Positions 8,853 through 18,025 of a stretch of 64,000 bases of DNA are shown in pieces. The notes under the pieces are model-generated. The model saw nothing but the letters and a program-made list of their open reading frames with translations. It searched no databases and was not told the DNA's origin. This stretch comes from Nonlabens spongiae (lineage in GTDB: Bacteria > Bacteroidota > Bacteroidia > Flavobacteriales > Flavobacteriaceae): contig NZ_CP019344.1 in assembly GCF_002117125.1 (NCBI RefSeq), positions 1,826,501 to 1,890,500 on the forward strand. The letters are read 5' to 3'. A program made the position numbers and the translations under genes. The stretch's first letter is position 1; each line of letters begins with the position of its first letter.

Positions 8853-9833
8853 TCACTTAATATTCGTGAAATCCAAATCTTCTTCTCCTAAGAACTTAGT
8901 TTCGATCTCAATGAAATAGAGATTTGGGATTCCAAACTTTTTCAAACGCATGTAATCTTTCTCAGTCGTGATGATGAAATTCATTTTCCGAATTTTTTCT
9001 ATATCCTGATCCGTAAAATTATGATGATCAGGAAATTTGAGGTGATCCACTTCAAGAAATTGAGAGAGGTGATCTACCAGAGGTTGCGGTTTTGCGATGC
9101 CGGTAACCAAAGTAACTTTCTTTTGTTTCAAACCCTCCAAAGGAAGTTTTTCATCGCCTTGTAAAACATTTGAATAACCTATATAGGCAAAATCCACAGT
9201 TTGGTATGATCGCGGCTTTATCTTTTTACGAATTTTATTTTGCTCGCCAACGCTCAAATTGGACGGGCATTTTGTGACAATAATATGGTCTGCTCTCGTT
9301 ACTCCAGCAGCGGACTCACGCAAATCTCCGGCTGGTAAAACAAAATCCTGGTAATAAGGTCGATCGTACGATGTTAACAAAATGTATTTGTGAGCTTTCA
9401 CGTGCCGGTGCTGATAAGCATCATCCAGCAGAATCACATCGAGATCATATCTCTCACTCAAGTTTTTAATTCCCAGAACACGTTTTTCGGCGACAGCGAC
9501 TTTTATGGAATCGGCAAACTTTGTTTTAATTTGCAGCGGCTCGTCTCCCACTTCTTTAGGAGTGTGACTTGTTTCTACCTCGAGATAACCGCGAGTCGAT
9601 CTACCGTACCCTCTACTTACCACTCCGACTTTTTTATCGGTTATGGAACGAATCAAATATTCAATCATAGGTGTTTTACCCGTTCCACCCGTGCTCAAAT
9701 TTCCTACTGCTACCGTAAACACTTTGGGGCGGTATTGCTTAGTGAGTCCCACGTTGAAGAAGAAATTGCGCAAAGCCGTTATAAGGTCATAAAGAACCGC
9801 GAAGGGATACAGCAAAAGACGAAGTTTGCGCAT
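8853..9833 (-). CDS. lpxK: Tetraacyldisaccharide 4'-kinase
   Basis: LpxK phosphorylates the 4' position of the lipid A disaccharide at the inner membrane. The 326-residue product has an N-terminal hydrophobic segment that anchors it and the Walker A-like GNLSTGGTGKTPM (44-56), then SRGYGR and the DDAYQHR motif containing conserved acidic and basic residues. FPDHHNFT and TTEKDYMRL near the C-terminus are also typical. It appears to be transcribed alone. Confidence 0.95.
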   Translation of the reverse strand: MRKLRLLLYPFAVLYDLITALRNFFFNVGLTKQYRPKVFTVAVGNLSTGGTGKTPMIEYLIRSITDKKVGVVSRGYGRSTRGYLEVETSHTPKEVGDEPLQIKTKFADSIKVAVAEKRVLGIKNLSERYDLDVILLDDAYQHRHVKAHKYILLTSYDRPYYQDFVLPAGDLRESAAGVTRADHIIVTKCPSNLSVGEQNKIRKKIKPRSYQTVDFAYIGYSNVLQGDEKLPLEGLKQKKVTLVTGIAKPQPLVDHLSQFLEVDHLKFPDHHNFTDQDIEKIRKMNFIITTEKDYMRLKKFGIPNLYFIEIETKFLGEEDLDFTNIK

Positions 9834-10093
9834 AAAGCGAAATTAGTGATTTTGAAAGCAGTGAACAGCAAATAGTTTTTGGATGCTTGATGTGATGTTA
9901 AAATATGTCGTCGGTTGTGGAAACTGAATCAAATTAGATGCAGCAGTTCCCGTGGCAGATAGCTTGTTCTCAATATTTGATATAGATTTTTATAGGATTA
10001 CCTTAGTTTTGGGTTTTATTGAGCTTTCAAATAAAATGCGGTGGTCTGGCCTCAAGACCATTAACAATTAACTTAAAACTGGTAAACCACGCA
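9834..10093. other. Intergenic region with a promoter only
   Basis: Divergent gap between lpxK and the Nif3 gene. A TAGTTTTG box at 10004-10011, with TTTG at 9976-9979, could drive the rightward gene with a leader of about 80 bases. I see no other gene or repeat. Confidence 0.4.
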
Positions 10094-11188
10094 ATGATCA
10101 CAATCAAACAAGTCACCGATTATCTAGAAATTCTCGCCCCTCGTGCTTACGCTGAAGATTTTGACAACACCGGTTTATTGACGGGAAACAAACATGACGA
10201 AGTCACGGGAATACTGGTAACGCTGGATTGTTTGGAAAATGTGGTAGACGAGGCGACAGAAAAAGGCTGCAACCTCATCGTCACTTTTCATCCTATCATT
10301 TTTAAAGGATTAAAGCACTTGCAACCTACTGATTACGTGCGTAAAGCGGTTGTCAAAGCAATCAAAAAAGATATCGCCATTTATGCAATTCATACAAATC
10401 TGGATAGCGTGAAGGGAGGCGTGAGTTACCGCATGGCAGAAGCACTGAACCTCAAAAATGTAAAGACACTCGTTCCAAAAAAGAAATTGCTCAAAAAATT
10501 GACGACCTACGTCCCTACTGAAGATGTTGAAAAAGTCCGTAATGCCTTGTTTGATGCGGGTGCTGGATCGCTAGGAAATTACTCAGATTGCAGTTTCAGT
10601 CATGAAGGAGTCGGGACTTTTAAAGGAAATGATGAAAGTAATCCGGCGATAGGACAGCAGGGAAAACGTGAAAAAGTTGCCGAGACGCAACTCAATCTGA
10701 CTTTTCTTCCACACCTTGAGATTCCCGTTTTGCAGGCCTTGCATCGCACCCATCCGTATGAGGAAATTGCTTATGAGATTACCACGCTAGACAATTTCTA
10801 CCAAAACATAGGACTTGGGGTCATCGGTGAATGGGAAACACCACTTTCTAAAGAAGATTTTTTACAAAAAGTGAAGTCCATTTTTAAGTGTGGAGTGGTA
10901 AGATTCTCGCTTTCGCGAAAGCGAGATATCAAAAAAGTAGCGCTACTGGGAGGTTCTGGAGCCTTTGCCATTAAAAATGCCATCGCTGCCGGAGCTGATG
11001 CGTATGTTACCGCAGACCTCAAATACCACGAATTTTTTGAAGGATCAGAAATGCTTTTATGCGATATAGGACACTTTGAAAGTGAGCAGTTTACAAAAGA
11101 TTTATTGTATGAATATCTTAGCGATAAATTTAGTAGTTTTGCAATCCTTTGTGCAGAGGCACAAACAAACCCAGTAAATTACTTTTAA
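10094..11188 (+). CDS. Nif3-like dinuclear metal-centre protein
   Basis: A 364-residue member of the Nif3/YbgI family (annotated as GTP cyclohydrolase I type 2 homologue). The ATG at 10094 (MITIKQVTDYLEILAP) is preferred over an upstream start at 10019 because the family begins exactly here. The N-terminal part has DNTGLLTG and a TFHPIIFK metal-ligand motif; the C-terminal part has ADLKYHEFFEG and CDIGHFESEQ with further ligands. The middle ~110 residues are the PII-like insert seen in long family members. Biochemical role is unresolved. A palindrome copy encodes SLSRKR. The coiled-coil gene follows 3 bases later. Confidence 0.9.
   Translation: MITIKQVTDYLEILAPRAYAEDFDNTGLLTGNKHDEVTGILVTLDCLENVVDEATEKGCNLIVTFHPIIFKGLKHLQPTDYVRKAVVKAIKKDIAIYAIHTNLDSVKGGVSYRMAEALNLKNVKTLVPKKKLLKKLTTYVPTEDVEKVRNALFDAGAGSLGNYSDCSFSHEGVGTFKGNDESNPAIGQQGKREKVAETQLNLTFLPHLEIPVLQALHRTHPYEEIAYEITTLDNFYQNIGLGVIGEWETPLSKEDFLQKVKSIFKCGVVRFSLSRKRDIKKVALLGGSGAFAIKNAIAAGADAYVTADLKYHEFFEGSEMLLCDIGHFESEQFTKDLLYEYLSDKFSSFAILCAEAQTNPVNYF
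10908..10923. repeat. Iterated palindrome, in the Nif3 gene
   Basis: Exact 16-mer read in a second frame, SLSRKR. Confidence 0.95.
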
Positions 11189-11191
11189 TAG

Positions 11192-11971
11192 ATGGCAAAA
11201 AAGACTGAGGCTACCGTAGAAGACAAGTTAAGAGATCTTTACAACCTTCAACTCATCGACTCTAGAATAGACGAGATACGCAATGTACGTGGAGAACTTC
11301 CACTAGAAGTTCAAGATCTTGAAGATGAAGTGGAGGGTCTTACAAAAAGACTGGCCAAACTGGATGCCCACCTAGAAGAACTAGGCGATAACATCACAGA
11401 AAAGAAAAACATGATCGCAGAGTCTAAGGCTCTGATCGAGAAATATGCCGAACAGCAAAAAAACGTGCGTAATAATCGTGAGTTCAACTCTTTAAGCAAA
11501 GAGATCGAGTTTCAAGAACTTGAGATCGAACTTTCCGAAAAGCACATCAAGGAATTCAAGGCGCAAATCGAGCAGCAAAATGAAGTGATCGAAGAACACA
11601 AGGGCCGTCTTGAAGAGCGCAAAGAGCACTTGAAGCACAAGAAGTCTGAACTGGATGAAATTCTTAAAGAGACTGAGAAGGAAGAACAAGCCCTTATGAA
11701 AATGAGTGCAGACTATGCAAAATCTATTGAAGAGCGTTTGATCAAAGCCTACACCCGTATCAGAACCAACGTTAAGAATGGTCTTGCCGTAGTGCCGATC
11801 GAGCGTGGTGCATCTGGAGGTAGTTATTTCACCATTCCACCACAGGTGCAAGTTGAGATTGCTAGCCGTAAAAAGATCATAACTGACGAGCACTCAGGTC
11901 GTATACTTGTAGACGCCGCTCTTGCCGCTGAACAAGCCGAGACTATGGATAAGACTTTTGCGAAGCTGTAA
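11192..11971 (+). CDS. Coiled-coil protein with degenerate C4 zinc ribbon (zf-RING_7 family)
   Basis: A 259-residue protein, nearly all a long charged coiled coil (about 10-185), followed by the family's C-terminal ribbon. Relatives carry a ribbon of the form CGGC...CEhCGRI; here the corresponding segments read GASGGSYF (207-213) and TDEHSGRILV (231-240). Ser208, Ser211, Asp232 and Ser235 therefore occupy the four cysteine positions, and zinc binding is presumably lost. The family is of poorly known function and is often beside nif3, as here. A terminator hairpin follows. Confidence 0.85.
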   Translation: MAKKTEATVEDKLRDLYNLQLIDSRIDEIRNVRGELPLEVQDLEDEVEGLTKRLAKLDAHLEELGDNITEKKNMIAESKALIEKYAEQQKNVRNNREFNSLSKEIEFQELEIELSEKHIKEFKAQIEQQNEVIEEHKGRLEERKEHLKHKKSELDEILKETEKEEQALMKMSADYAKSIEERLIKAYTRIRTNVKNGLAVVPIERGASGGSYFTIPPQVQVEIASRKKIITDEHSGRILVDAALAAEQAETMDKTFAKL

Positions 11972-11976
11972 TTCAG

Positions 11977-12000
11977 TTGACTGTTGACTGTTGACTGTTG
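11977..12000. repeat. Heptanucleotide tandem repeat (TTGACTG, about 3.4 copies)
   Basis: Perfect TTGACTG units directly after the stop codon of the coiled-coil gene. It is one of four 7-bp tandem arrays in the window. Confidence 0.75.
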
Positions 12001-12021
12001 CAATAATTGAATAGAATATAG

Positions 12022-12050
12022 AAGCCACCGCGATGCGGTGGCTTTTTTTA
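12022..12050 (+). terminator. Rho-independent terminator of nif3/coiled-coil unit
   Basis: A 10-bp stem AAGCCACCGC with GCGGTGGCTT around the loop GAT, followed by a run of T. Confidence 0.85.
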
Positions 12051-12060
12051 TGGTTTAAAT

Positions 12061-12855
12061 CTAATTTTTGAATTCAGTTAAAGGAACATTCCATTCCACG
12101 GTGAGCGGTTGCGCATCTTCTATCTTTCCGGACTCATAGATTCCCAAACCAGAAAATCGACCTTTGAATTGTTTCTCATTCAATATTTCTACAGTCAAGA
12201 CTCCTGAAACAGGGAGCACGTTCAACCACCTACTTTTGTCTTGAGAGGGCATGTTGATGAATACACCAAAATATTGAGAGGTCAATTCAATTTCATCATC
12301 AGGCAATTTCTCCATCTCACCGCTGATTATTGCTTCCAGCTCAGCAGCTACCTTTTGCAATTCGTCCATCGCAGCCATATCGCCCTGCTGAATTCTTTTA
12401 CTGAGCTGCTTCATTTTCTCTTCGCGTTTCTTGATCTCAGCATCAAGTCGTGGCTTGGAGTCTTTCAAAACCGCTCTGGTTTTATCTGCGATTTCATTGC
12501 CTTGCTCGTATTCTGACATACCTCTTTCAAATTGAGTAGTTTTCATTACCAGCGGTTTATCCATCTTAATGGGAAAACATTGGGTCATACCAACAATTAA
12601 AATATTCATCGCTTCAGGATGGTTGATCAGTACACCATCTTGCAACTTGTCTAAATCTGGAAGTTTCTCCTCCAAAAGATTGACATTGAATTCATCGCTA
12701 TTCTTTGTTAGTTCTGCTTTATACACAGCTTTATAAGTACGGGATTGTCCATCAAATGTGTAGGTGATTGTCTGTGAGAAGGAGATTGAACTCAGGACCA
12801 CAGCAAGTATGCTCAGGATCGATAATTTCGAATAGCTCTTAAGAGGTCGTTTCAT
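12061..12855 (-). CDS. Exported protein of unknown function
   Basis: A 264-residue protein with a signal peptide (hydrophobic core LSILSILAVVLSSISFS, probable cleavage near residue 27). I do not recognise a family. The middle (about 130-180) is a charged helical region with possible coiled coil (KKREEKMKQLSKRIQQGDMAAMDELQKVAAELEAI), flanked by beta-rich parts. It has no lipobox. A periplasmic or outer-membrane location is inferred. It is isolated, convergent with the upstream terminator. Confidence 0.75.
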   Translation of the reverse strand: MKRPLKSYSKLSILSILAVVLSSISFSQTITYTFDGQSRTYKAVYKAELTKNSDEFNVNLLEEKLPDLDKLQDGVLINHPEAMNILIVGMTQCFPIKMDKPLVMKTTQFERGMSEYEQGNEIADKTRAVLKDSKPRLDAEIKKREEKMKQLSKRIQQGDMAAMDELQKVAAELEAIISGEMEKLPDDEIELTSQYFGVFINMPSQDKSRWLNVLPVSGVLTVEILNEKQFKGRFSGLGIYESGKIEDAQPLTVEWNVPLTEFKN

Positions 12856-13075
12856 TTTTCATTAATTTAAAAGGTAAACTATTGCAAATTAAGTAATTGA
12901 TAAAAATACATATTTTATAAACTTCACCTCATATTAAAGTGGGTCTGAAAAAGGCATCTTACGGTCTAATAACTACCTGGCTGCATTTACTGATATCTTG
13001 AACATTTCACCTTTAACGGGTTTTTGGTACGCTTCTTTCTTAATGTCGATTAGATTCGCTAAAAAGTGAAAAAAA
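12856..13075. other. Intergenic, nothing recognised
   Basis: AT-rich divergent gap between the exported protein gene and msrA. I see no repeat or RNA gene in it. Confidence 0.3.
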
Positions 13076-13717
13076 ATGAAATTATTGACATTAATCCTCG
13101 CAGCCTTTTTGAGTACTGGCTGTGCAGAGGAAAAAAAAGAAAAGGAAATTGTCCAAAATATCGAACCCATAGAAGTCGCTGCACAAAACGGCATGGAGCG
13201 CGCTTATTTTGCCAGTGGCTGTTTTTGGTGTGTTGAGGAAATCTATGAAAGCGTAAAAGGAGTAAGTGAAGTAATTTCTGGCTATTCAGGAGGAAATTCA
13301 GACAATCCTACCTACCGCAATCACGCAGATCATGCTGAGGCTAATGAAGTGATTTACGATCCTGAAAAAGTGAGATTCAAAACTTTGGTAGATGTGTACT
13401 TTGCCTCTCAAAATATTGAGCAAGAAAATGGTCAGGGGCCTGATATAGGTCACAGTTACAGATCCATCATCTTCTATCAAAATGCGGAGCAAAAACAAAT
13501 CATCGATGCAAAAATCGCTGAGTTGACCAAAGAAGGATACGATGTAGCCGCAGAGGTGAAGCCATTCCAGAAGTTCTACAAAGCTGAAGACTATCACCAG
13601 GATTACGCTACGAATAATCCGAATAACCGCTACATTCAAGGGGTCAGCATCCCTAGATTCAAGCGTTTTGCCTCAAAGATGCCTGAGGTAGTAAAAAAAG
13701 AAGCATTGCAGCATTGA
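13076..13717 (+). CDS. msrA: Peptide-methionine (S)-S-oxide reductase, lipoprotein form
   Basis: MsrA reduces methionine-S-sulfoxide in proteins. The 213-residue product begins with a lipoprotein signal whose lipobox is LSTGC (Cys16), so it is probably anchored in the envelope facing the periplasm. The catalytic motif is SGCFWCVEE (Cys49). GYSGG and the TYRNHADHAEANEV segment are typical. Only three Cys are present (16, 49, 52), so the usual C-terminal resolving cysteine is missing; Cys52 or an external partner may serve instead. Confidence 0.94.
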   Translation: MKLLTLILAAFLSTGCAEEKKEKEIVQNIEPIEVAAQNGMERAYFASGCFWCVEEIYESVKGVSEVISGYSGGNSDNPTYRNHADHAEANEVIYDPEKVRFKTLVDVYFASQNIEQENGQGPDIGHSYRSIIFYQNAEQKQIIDAKIAELTKEGYDVAAEVKPFQKFYKAEDYHQDYATNNPNNRYIQGVSIPRFKRFASKMPEVVKKEALQH

Positions 13718-13768
13718 TATTTTTGACTTACGACCGCTGCGCTTAACGACGAAAGACGTATGACCATA

Positions 13769-13792
13769 AAAGCTCTCTTGAACGAGAGCTTT
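13769..13792. terminator. Bidirectional hairpin between msrA and hemH
   Basis: Stem AAAGCTCTC / GAGAGCTTT with loop TTGAAC, with T-rich sequence on the right and A-rich on the left. It can serve both convergent genes. Confidence 0.7.
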
Positions 13793-13797
13793 ATGTT

Positions 13798-14835
13798 TTA
13801 TACGGTTGCTTCAACAGGCTGCATCGCCCATTCATCTATCCAGCGGCTTAAGACTTTTACCCAGTCCTCGCGATCGTTAAGGCAAGGGATAACGTGGAAC
13901 TCCTTACCTCCTACTTCGTGGAAAATCTCTTCGCCTTCCATTGCGATTTCTTCTAGTGTTTCCAGACAATCGCTTACAAATGCCGGTGTAGCTATCGCAA
14001 GTTTTTTAGTTCCTCCCAGTCCCATTTTCTCAATGGTGCGATCGGTATAAGGCGTCAACCATGGATCAAACCCTAGGCGTGATTGAAATGTGGTGGAATA
14101 AGTTCCTTCTTCTAATTCTAAATATTCGCCTACGAGTCGAGTGACTTCCTTACATTGATGGCTGTAGCAAAATTGATGGGCAGGTGATGGAGTCGCACAG
14201 CATTTTCCATCCATTTTACAATGCCCATTAGTGATATCGCTTTTTCTGATGTGACGTTTTGGGACGCCGTGATAGGAAAACAACAAATGCTCGTACTCCT
14301 TACCTTCAAGAGATTCTTTAATGGATTCAGAAAGCACTCGTATATAATCGGGATGATTGTAAAAAGGCGGCATCTGTGTGAATGACATTTGCGGGTACTT
14401 CTCAGCTCTAATTTTCTCTGCCAGCACAACAATGGTCTCCACCGTCGCCATCGCAAATTGCGGATAAAGCGGTATAAGCAAAACCTCGTCAACTCCTTTT
14501 TGATGCAATTCTTCTAGACCATTTTCTATAGTCATGCTCCCGTATCGCATTGCTAAGGCAATAGGAACACTAGTAAAACTATCAATCTTATCTTGAAGCC
14601 GTTCTGATAGCACGATCAAGGGACTCCCCTCATCCCACCAGATTTTAGAATAGGCCTCGGCACTTTTTTTAGGTCTGGTATTAAGAATTATACCTTTTAC
14701 AAGTAACGCTCTTAACACATAAGGAAGATCGATGACACGCTCATCCATCAGAAATTCGTCAAGGTATTTCTTGACATCCTTAGGATCTGTACTATCTGGC
14801 GAACCTAGATTTACTAATAAAACTCCTTTGCTCAT
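13798..14835 (-). CDS. hemH: Ferrochelatase
   Basis: HemH inserts ferrous iron into protoporphyrin IX, the last step of haem synthesis. The 345-residue product has GVLLVNLGSPD at the N-terminus, LLFSYHGVPKRHI with the metal-site His189, and PAFVSDCLETLEEI with the conserved acidic helix near 285-297. A cysteine-rich stretch (C206, C212, C213, C223, C228) resembles the iron-sulfur ligand region of some bacterial ferrochelatases; whether a cluster forms is not known. It is monocistronic with a shared terminator. Confidence 0.95.
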   Translation of the reverse strand: MSKGVLLVNLGSPDSTDPKDVKKYLDEFLMDERVIDLPYVLRALLVKGIILNTRPKKSAEAYSKIWWDEGSPLIVLSERLQDKIDSFTSVPIALAMRYGSMTIENGLEELHQKGVDEVLLIPLYPQFAMATVETIVVLAEKIRAEKYPQMSFTQMPPFYNHPDYIRVLSESIKESLEGKEYEHLLFSYHGVPKRHIRKSDITNGHCKMDGKCCATPSPAHQFCYSHQCKEVTRLVGEYLELEEGTYSTTFQSRLGFDPWLTPYTDRTIEKMGLGGTKKLAIATPAFVSDCLETLEEIAMEGEEIFHEVGGKEFHVIPCLNDREDWVKVLSRWIDEWAMQPVEATV

Positions 14836-14878
14836 AATTTAGTGTTGCATTTCAAAGGTCGGAAGATTTCAAGCTTTA

Positions 14879-15157
14879 TTACTTATAAAACTGTTTGTGG
14901 TGCAAAATTCTAAAAACTACAACTCGTTTATCTTCCATTATAAAATGAATAGCATATGGAAACTTTTTCAAGTGAGCTAATCTGATGTCTCGATATCTCG
15001 ACTGATACTGCAATGGGTTTGTCTTGAGCTCTTCAATCTTACTCCAAAATTCAACTTGGAATCTACTTGCTAAATCGGCCGAAATTTGCTTGTAATACTC
15101 AACCGCTTCTTTGAAATCGATAAGAGCCTCTTCATCAAAAGTCAGGAGATGAACCAT
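14879..15157 (-). CDS. RelE/ParE superfamily toxin
   Basis: A 92-residue small basic protein starting at the ATG at 15157 (MVHLLTFDEEALIDFKEAVEYY). It has the ParE-like features: an N-terminal strand and acidic helix, SRFQVEFWSKIEELKTNPLQYQSRYRDIRLAHLKKFPYAI, and a final VVVFRILHHKQF strand. ParE-type toxins inhibit gyrase and RelE types cleave mRNA; which applies is not decidable here. It is preceded by its antitoxin with one base between stop and start, the classic arrangement. Confidence 0.85.
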   Translation of the reverse strand: MVHLLTFDEEALIDFKEAVEYYKQISADLASRFQVEFWSKIEELKTNPLQYQSRYRDIRLAHLKKFPYAIHFIMEDKRVVVFRILHHKQFYK

Positions 15158-15158
15158 T

Positions 15159-15401
15159 TTATATCTGAGCTTTAAACTCTTCTTCAGACATGAGAAGACT
15201 TTTGCCTTTTTTATACTGTTCAAGTTTGGCGTCCATCATGGATTTATATTCGTCAGTAAATTCTAGATTATTAGCTTGTTCTCTTAAGATGTGCTCCATG
15301 TAATTCTTAAGCTTCCTGCCCTGCTTTTCTGCTTGGGCCTTTAAAATCGAGATGGTATTTTGATCAAGAGCGACTTCTTTCCTTTGTTTATTCACTGCCA
15401 T
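15159..15401 (-). CDS. Antitoxin of the ParE-like module
   Basis: An 80-residue protein whose N-terminus (RKEVALDQNTISILKAQAEKQGRKLKNYMEHIL) looks like a ribbon-helix-helix DNA-binding domain, with a toxin-binding C-terminal tail (MDAKLEQYKKGKSLLMSEEEF). It would bind the toxin and repress the operon. A perfect 10-bp palindrome TATACGTATA lies 22-31 bases upstream and is the likely operator. Confidence 0.8.
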   Translation of the reverse strand: MAVNKQRKEVALDQNTISILKAQAEKQGRKLKNYMEHILREQANNLEFTDEYKSMMDAKLEQYKKGKSLLMSEEEFKAQI

Positions 15402-15422
15402 AATTCCATTGTTTACGATAAA

Positions 15423-15432
15423 TATACGTATA
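15423..15432. promoter_or_regulatory. Candidate operator of the toxin-antitoxin operon
   Basis: TATACGTATA overlaps a minus-strand TATATTTA that resembles the -7 box, upstream of the antitoxin start. Its position suits autorepression by a ribbon-helix-helix antitoxin. Confidence 0.4.
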
Positions 15433-15455
15433 ACTTACGTGTCTATTGAAGGTGA

Positions 15456-15471
15456 CGCTTTCGCGAAAGCG
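15456..15471. repeat. Iterated palindrome, intergenic
   Basis: Exact 16-mer between the antitoxin promoter and the small membrane protein gene. Confidence 0.95.
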
Positions 15472-15491
15472 TAACACCTCAAGCACACCGC

Positions 15492-15758
15492 TCAGTTTCT
15501 CTGAATAGGACCATCCCAATCATCATCCTCATCATCGTTGTCCATTTTAGAATTATTGAAGGTAAAACCGCTCAAATCTTTTTTGCTGTAGCGATTCCAA
15601 ATAAACAATGGCATAATGACGAAAAATATGAAAAGCGTCGCCATACCGATGTACTTATGACCAGATGCAGGATCACCATTTTCCACTTCATAAAACCCAT
15701 AACCGATTACCAGTAGCGCGGCGATCAAGCACAATAAAAGAAATTTTAAGAAGTTCAT
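15492..15758 (-). CDS. Small two-helix membrane protein, unknown
   Basis: An 88-residue protein with two transmembrane helices (about 4-22 and 37-55) and a short acidic C-terminal tail (DNDDEDDDWDGP). I do not recognise a family. Both termini would lie on the same side. It stands alone between the toxin-antitoxin pair and aspS. Confidence 0.6.
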   Translation of the reverse strand: MNFLKFLLLCLIAALLVIGYGFYEVENGDPASGHKYIGMATLFIFFVIMPLFIWNRYSKKDLSGFTFNNSKMDNDDEDDDWDGPIQRN

Positions 15759-15932
15759 GATGTGTTGCTGTTTGCGCTTAGGTATTATCTTCTCGCCGTT
15801 CGCTGCTAAAATATTAATATCAGTTCGAGCAGAAGTCAGGAACGAATTTAAAACGAGAAAATAAATCAGGTTCGACTATAGCACGACTCGGCTTCAATCT
15901 ATATTCAGAATTCTATAATCGATATTCAATAT

Positions 15933-17684
15933 TCAATCCATCGTGACCTTCAAGTTCAGCTCCTCAAGCTGCTCTTGATCAATTTTTGATGGTGCATCAA
16001 TCATGACATCGCGACCGCTATTATTTTTTGGGAACGCAATGAAATCCCTGATCGTTTCCTGACCTCCCAGTATAGACACCAATCTGTCAAAGCCAAATGC
16101 CAAACCAGCATGCGGCGGTGCACCATACTCAAAAGCATCCATCAAGAAGCCAAACTGCGCTCGAGCCTCCTCTGGTGTGAACCCAAGGTGATCAAACATA
16201 GTCGCTTGAAGCTGCTTATCAAAAATACGCACAGAACCACCTCCTATTTCATTACCATTCAGCACAAGATCGTAGGCGTTTGCGCGCACATTGCCAGGAT
16301 CTGAAGCAAGCTTCTCGATATCCTCAGGTTTAGGTGATGTAAACGGGTGATGCATCGCGTGGTAGCGCTGTGTCTCTTCATCCCATTCCAGTAGCGGGAA
16401 GTCCACCACCCACAGTGGTGCAAATTCATCAGCTTTTCTTAAGCCTAAGCGCTCTGCCATTTCCATGCGCAATGCGCTTAATTGCGCTCTGGTTTCATCG
16501 GCTGGACCGCTCAATACACAAATCAGGTCGCCTGCTTCGGCGCCGGTTGCTTCTGCCCATTGTGCCAGATCTTCTTGTGAGTAAAATTTATCGACGCTGG
16601 ATTTGTAGCTCCCATCCTCGTTGCACTTCACGTACACCATACCTTTGGCTCCTACTTGCGGTCTGCGCACCCAGTCGATGAGCTTGTCGATCTCCTTACG
16701 GGTCATGCTTGCTCCACCGGGAACTGCAATTCCTACGACCAGCTCTGCCTCGTTGAAGATCTTGAAATCTCTCGCTTTCGCGAAAGCGGAAACATCACCA
16801 AACTCCATCCCAAAACGAATGTCTGGTTTATCATTACCGTACTTTTCCATCGCCTCCTGATACGTCATACGTGGGAAGCTGTCCAGCTCCACGTTTTTCA
16901 ACTTCTTGAGCAGGTGCGTGGTCATCTCTTCAAAAATGTTCAACACGTCTTCTTGCTCCACAAAGGACATCTCACAGTCGATCTGTGTAAACTCTGGCTG
17001 GCGGTCTGCGCGCAAGTCCTCATCACGGAAGCACTTCACGATCTGGAAATATTTATCCAGTCCACCCACCATGAGCAATTGCTTAAAGGTTTGTGGGGAT
17101 TGCGGCAAAGCGTAGAACTGACCCTCATTCATACGCGATGGCACTACGAAGTCACGAGCTCCCTCTGGCGTGGATTTGATCAAAACCGGTGTTTCCACCT
17201 CAACAAAATCCTTGCTAGCAAGAAAATTGCGTACTTCCATTGCCACACGCGAGCGGAATACTAAGTTCTCACGCACGGGATTGCGACGTATATCAAGATA
17301 ACGGTACTTCATGCGCAGCTCCTCACCACCGTCTGTTTCATCTTCTATTGTGAATGGAGGCGTCTTTGATTCGCTCAAAACAGTGAGTTCGCTCACGAGT
17401 ATCTCGATGTCGCCTGTAGGTATTTTGGGATTTTTAGACTCCCTCTCGATTACGGTACCTTTTGCTTGAATAACAAATTCACGACCTAGCTGCTGGGCTT
17501 TTTTAATCAATGCTGGATCTGTACGCTCTTCATCAAAAACCAACTGGGAAATCCCATAACGGTCGCGCAGATCTACCCAAACAACAAAACCTTTATCCCT
17601 GGATTTCTGAACCCAACCGGCAAGAGTTACTTCTTTGCCTATATCGCTATTTCTCAAGCTGCCACAATCGTGCGATCTGTACAT
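15933..17684 (-). CDS. aspS: Aspartate--tRNA ligase, bacterial type
   Basis: This class II synthetase charges tRNA-Asp. The 583-residue product has an N-terminal OB fold ([27 protein letters not shown]), motif 2 [22 protein letters not shown], the bacterial GAD insertion domain in the middle, and motif 3 [10 protein letters not shown] near the C-terminus. The length fits the bacterial type. A palindrome copy encodes SAFAKARDF in the catalytic half before the GAD domain. A minus-strand TATTTTTG box (17707-17714) precedes the ATG. Confidence 0.97.
   Translation of the reverse strand: MYRSHDCGSLRNSDIGKEVTLAGWVQKSRDKGFVVWVDLRDRYGISQLVFDEERTDPALIKKAQQLGREFVIQAKGTVIERESKNPKIPTGDIEILVSELTVLSESKTPPFTIEDETDGGEELRMKYRYLDIRRNPVRENLVFRSRVAMEVRNFLASKDFVEVETPVLIKSTPEGARDFVVPSRMNEGQFYALPQSPQTFKQLLMVGGLDKYFQIVKCFRDEDLRADRQPEFTQIDCEMSFVEQEDVLNIFEEMTTHLLKKLKNVELDSFPRMTYQEAMEKYGNDKPDIRFGMEFGDVSAFAKARDFKIFNEAELVVGIAVPGGASMTRKEIDKLIDWVRRPQVGAKGMVYVKCNEDGSYKSSVDKFYSQEDLAQWAEATGAEAGDLICVLSGPADETRAQLSALRMEMAERLGLRKADEFAPLWVVDFPLLEWDEETQRYHAMHHPFTSPKPEDIEKLASDPGNVRANAYDLVLNGNEIGGGSVRIFDKQLQATMFDHLGFTPEEARAQFGFLMDAFEYGAPPHAGLAFGFDRLVSILGGQETIRDFIAFPKNNSGRDVMIDAPSKIDQEQLEELNLKVTMD
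16773..16788. repeat. Iterated palindrome, in aspS
   Basis: Exact 16-mer encoding SAFAKA. Confidence 0.95.
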
Positions 17685-17706
17685 AATATATCGATTTATC
17701 GAGCTG

Positions 17707-17714
17707 CAAAAATA
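17707..17714 (-). promoter_or_regulatory. TAnnTTTG promoter box of aspS
   Basis: TATTTTTG on the minus strand, about 22 bases before the aspS ATG. Confidence 0.5.
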
Positions 17715-17852
17715 ATGGTTAGTAGATGAGTATGGGAGTTTTTGAGTAGGGGAGTTTTGAGTCCGTCAGTATAATATAACATACTTCAGCACAAGATGTT
17801 TGTTTCTCTGTGTCGAGACAATGAAATCCATCCACATAAGGGAAGATAGCCT

Positions 17853-17922
17853 GGAGCTTGGAACTTGGAACTTGGAACTTGGAACTTGGAACTTGGAACT
17901 TGGAACTTGGAACTTGGAACTT
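17853..17922. repeat. Heptanucleotide tandem repeat (GGAACTT, 10 copies)
   Basis: Nine perfect GGAACTT units preceded by one variant GGAGCTT. The array is a candidate variable-number locus. Confidence 0.95.
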
Positions 17923-17969
17923 AAAATTAGATCGCTCAAAAAACTTATTTTCAATTACTTAAAAATACA

Positions 17970-18025
17970 ATGTAAATTTAATGTTACCTAATCTTTGCGC
18001 TAATGTAAATTTAATGTTATCTTTG
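17970..18025 (+). promoter_or_regulatory. Direct repeats and TAnnTTTG promoter of the MORN-like gene
   Basis: The 17-mer ATGTAAATTTAATGTTA occurs at 17970-17986 and 18003-18019, 33 bp apart (about three helical turns). The second copy runs into TATCTTTG (18018-18025), a -7 box 20 bases before the ATG at 18046. It may be a regulator-binding site or a promoter duplication. Confidence 0.5.

Noticed and set aside
9390..9875. A 161-codon plus-strand frame
   Set aside because: Antisense to lpxK, which has intact family motifs.
16656..17264. A 202-codon plus-strand frame
   Set aside because: Antisense to aspS; the minus strand has the full synthetase.
17766..17991. Two short frames encoding LELGTWN and SSKFQVP repeats on opposite strands
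   Set aside because: They are direct readings of the GGAACTT heptamer array and have no other coding character.
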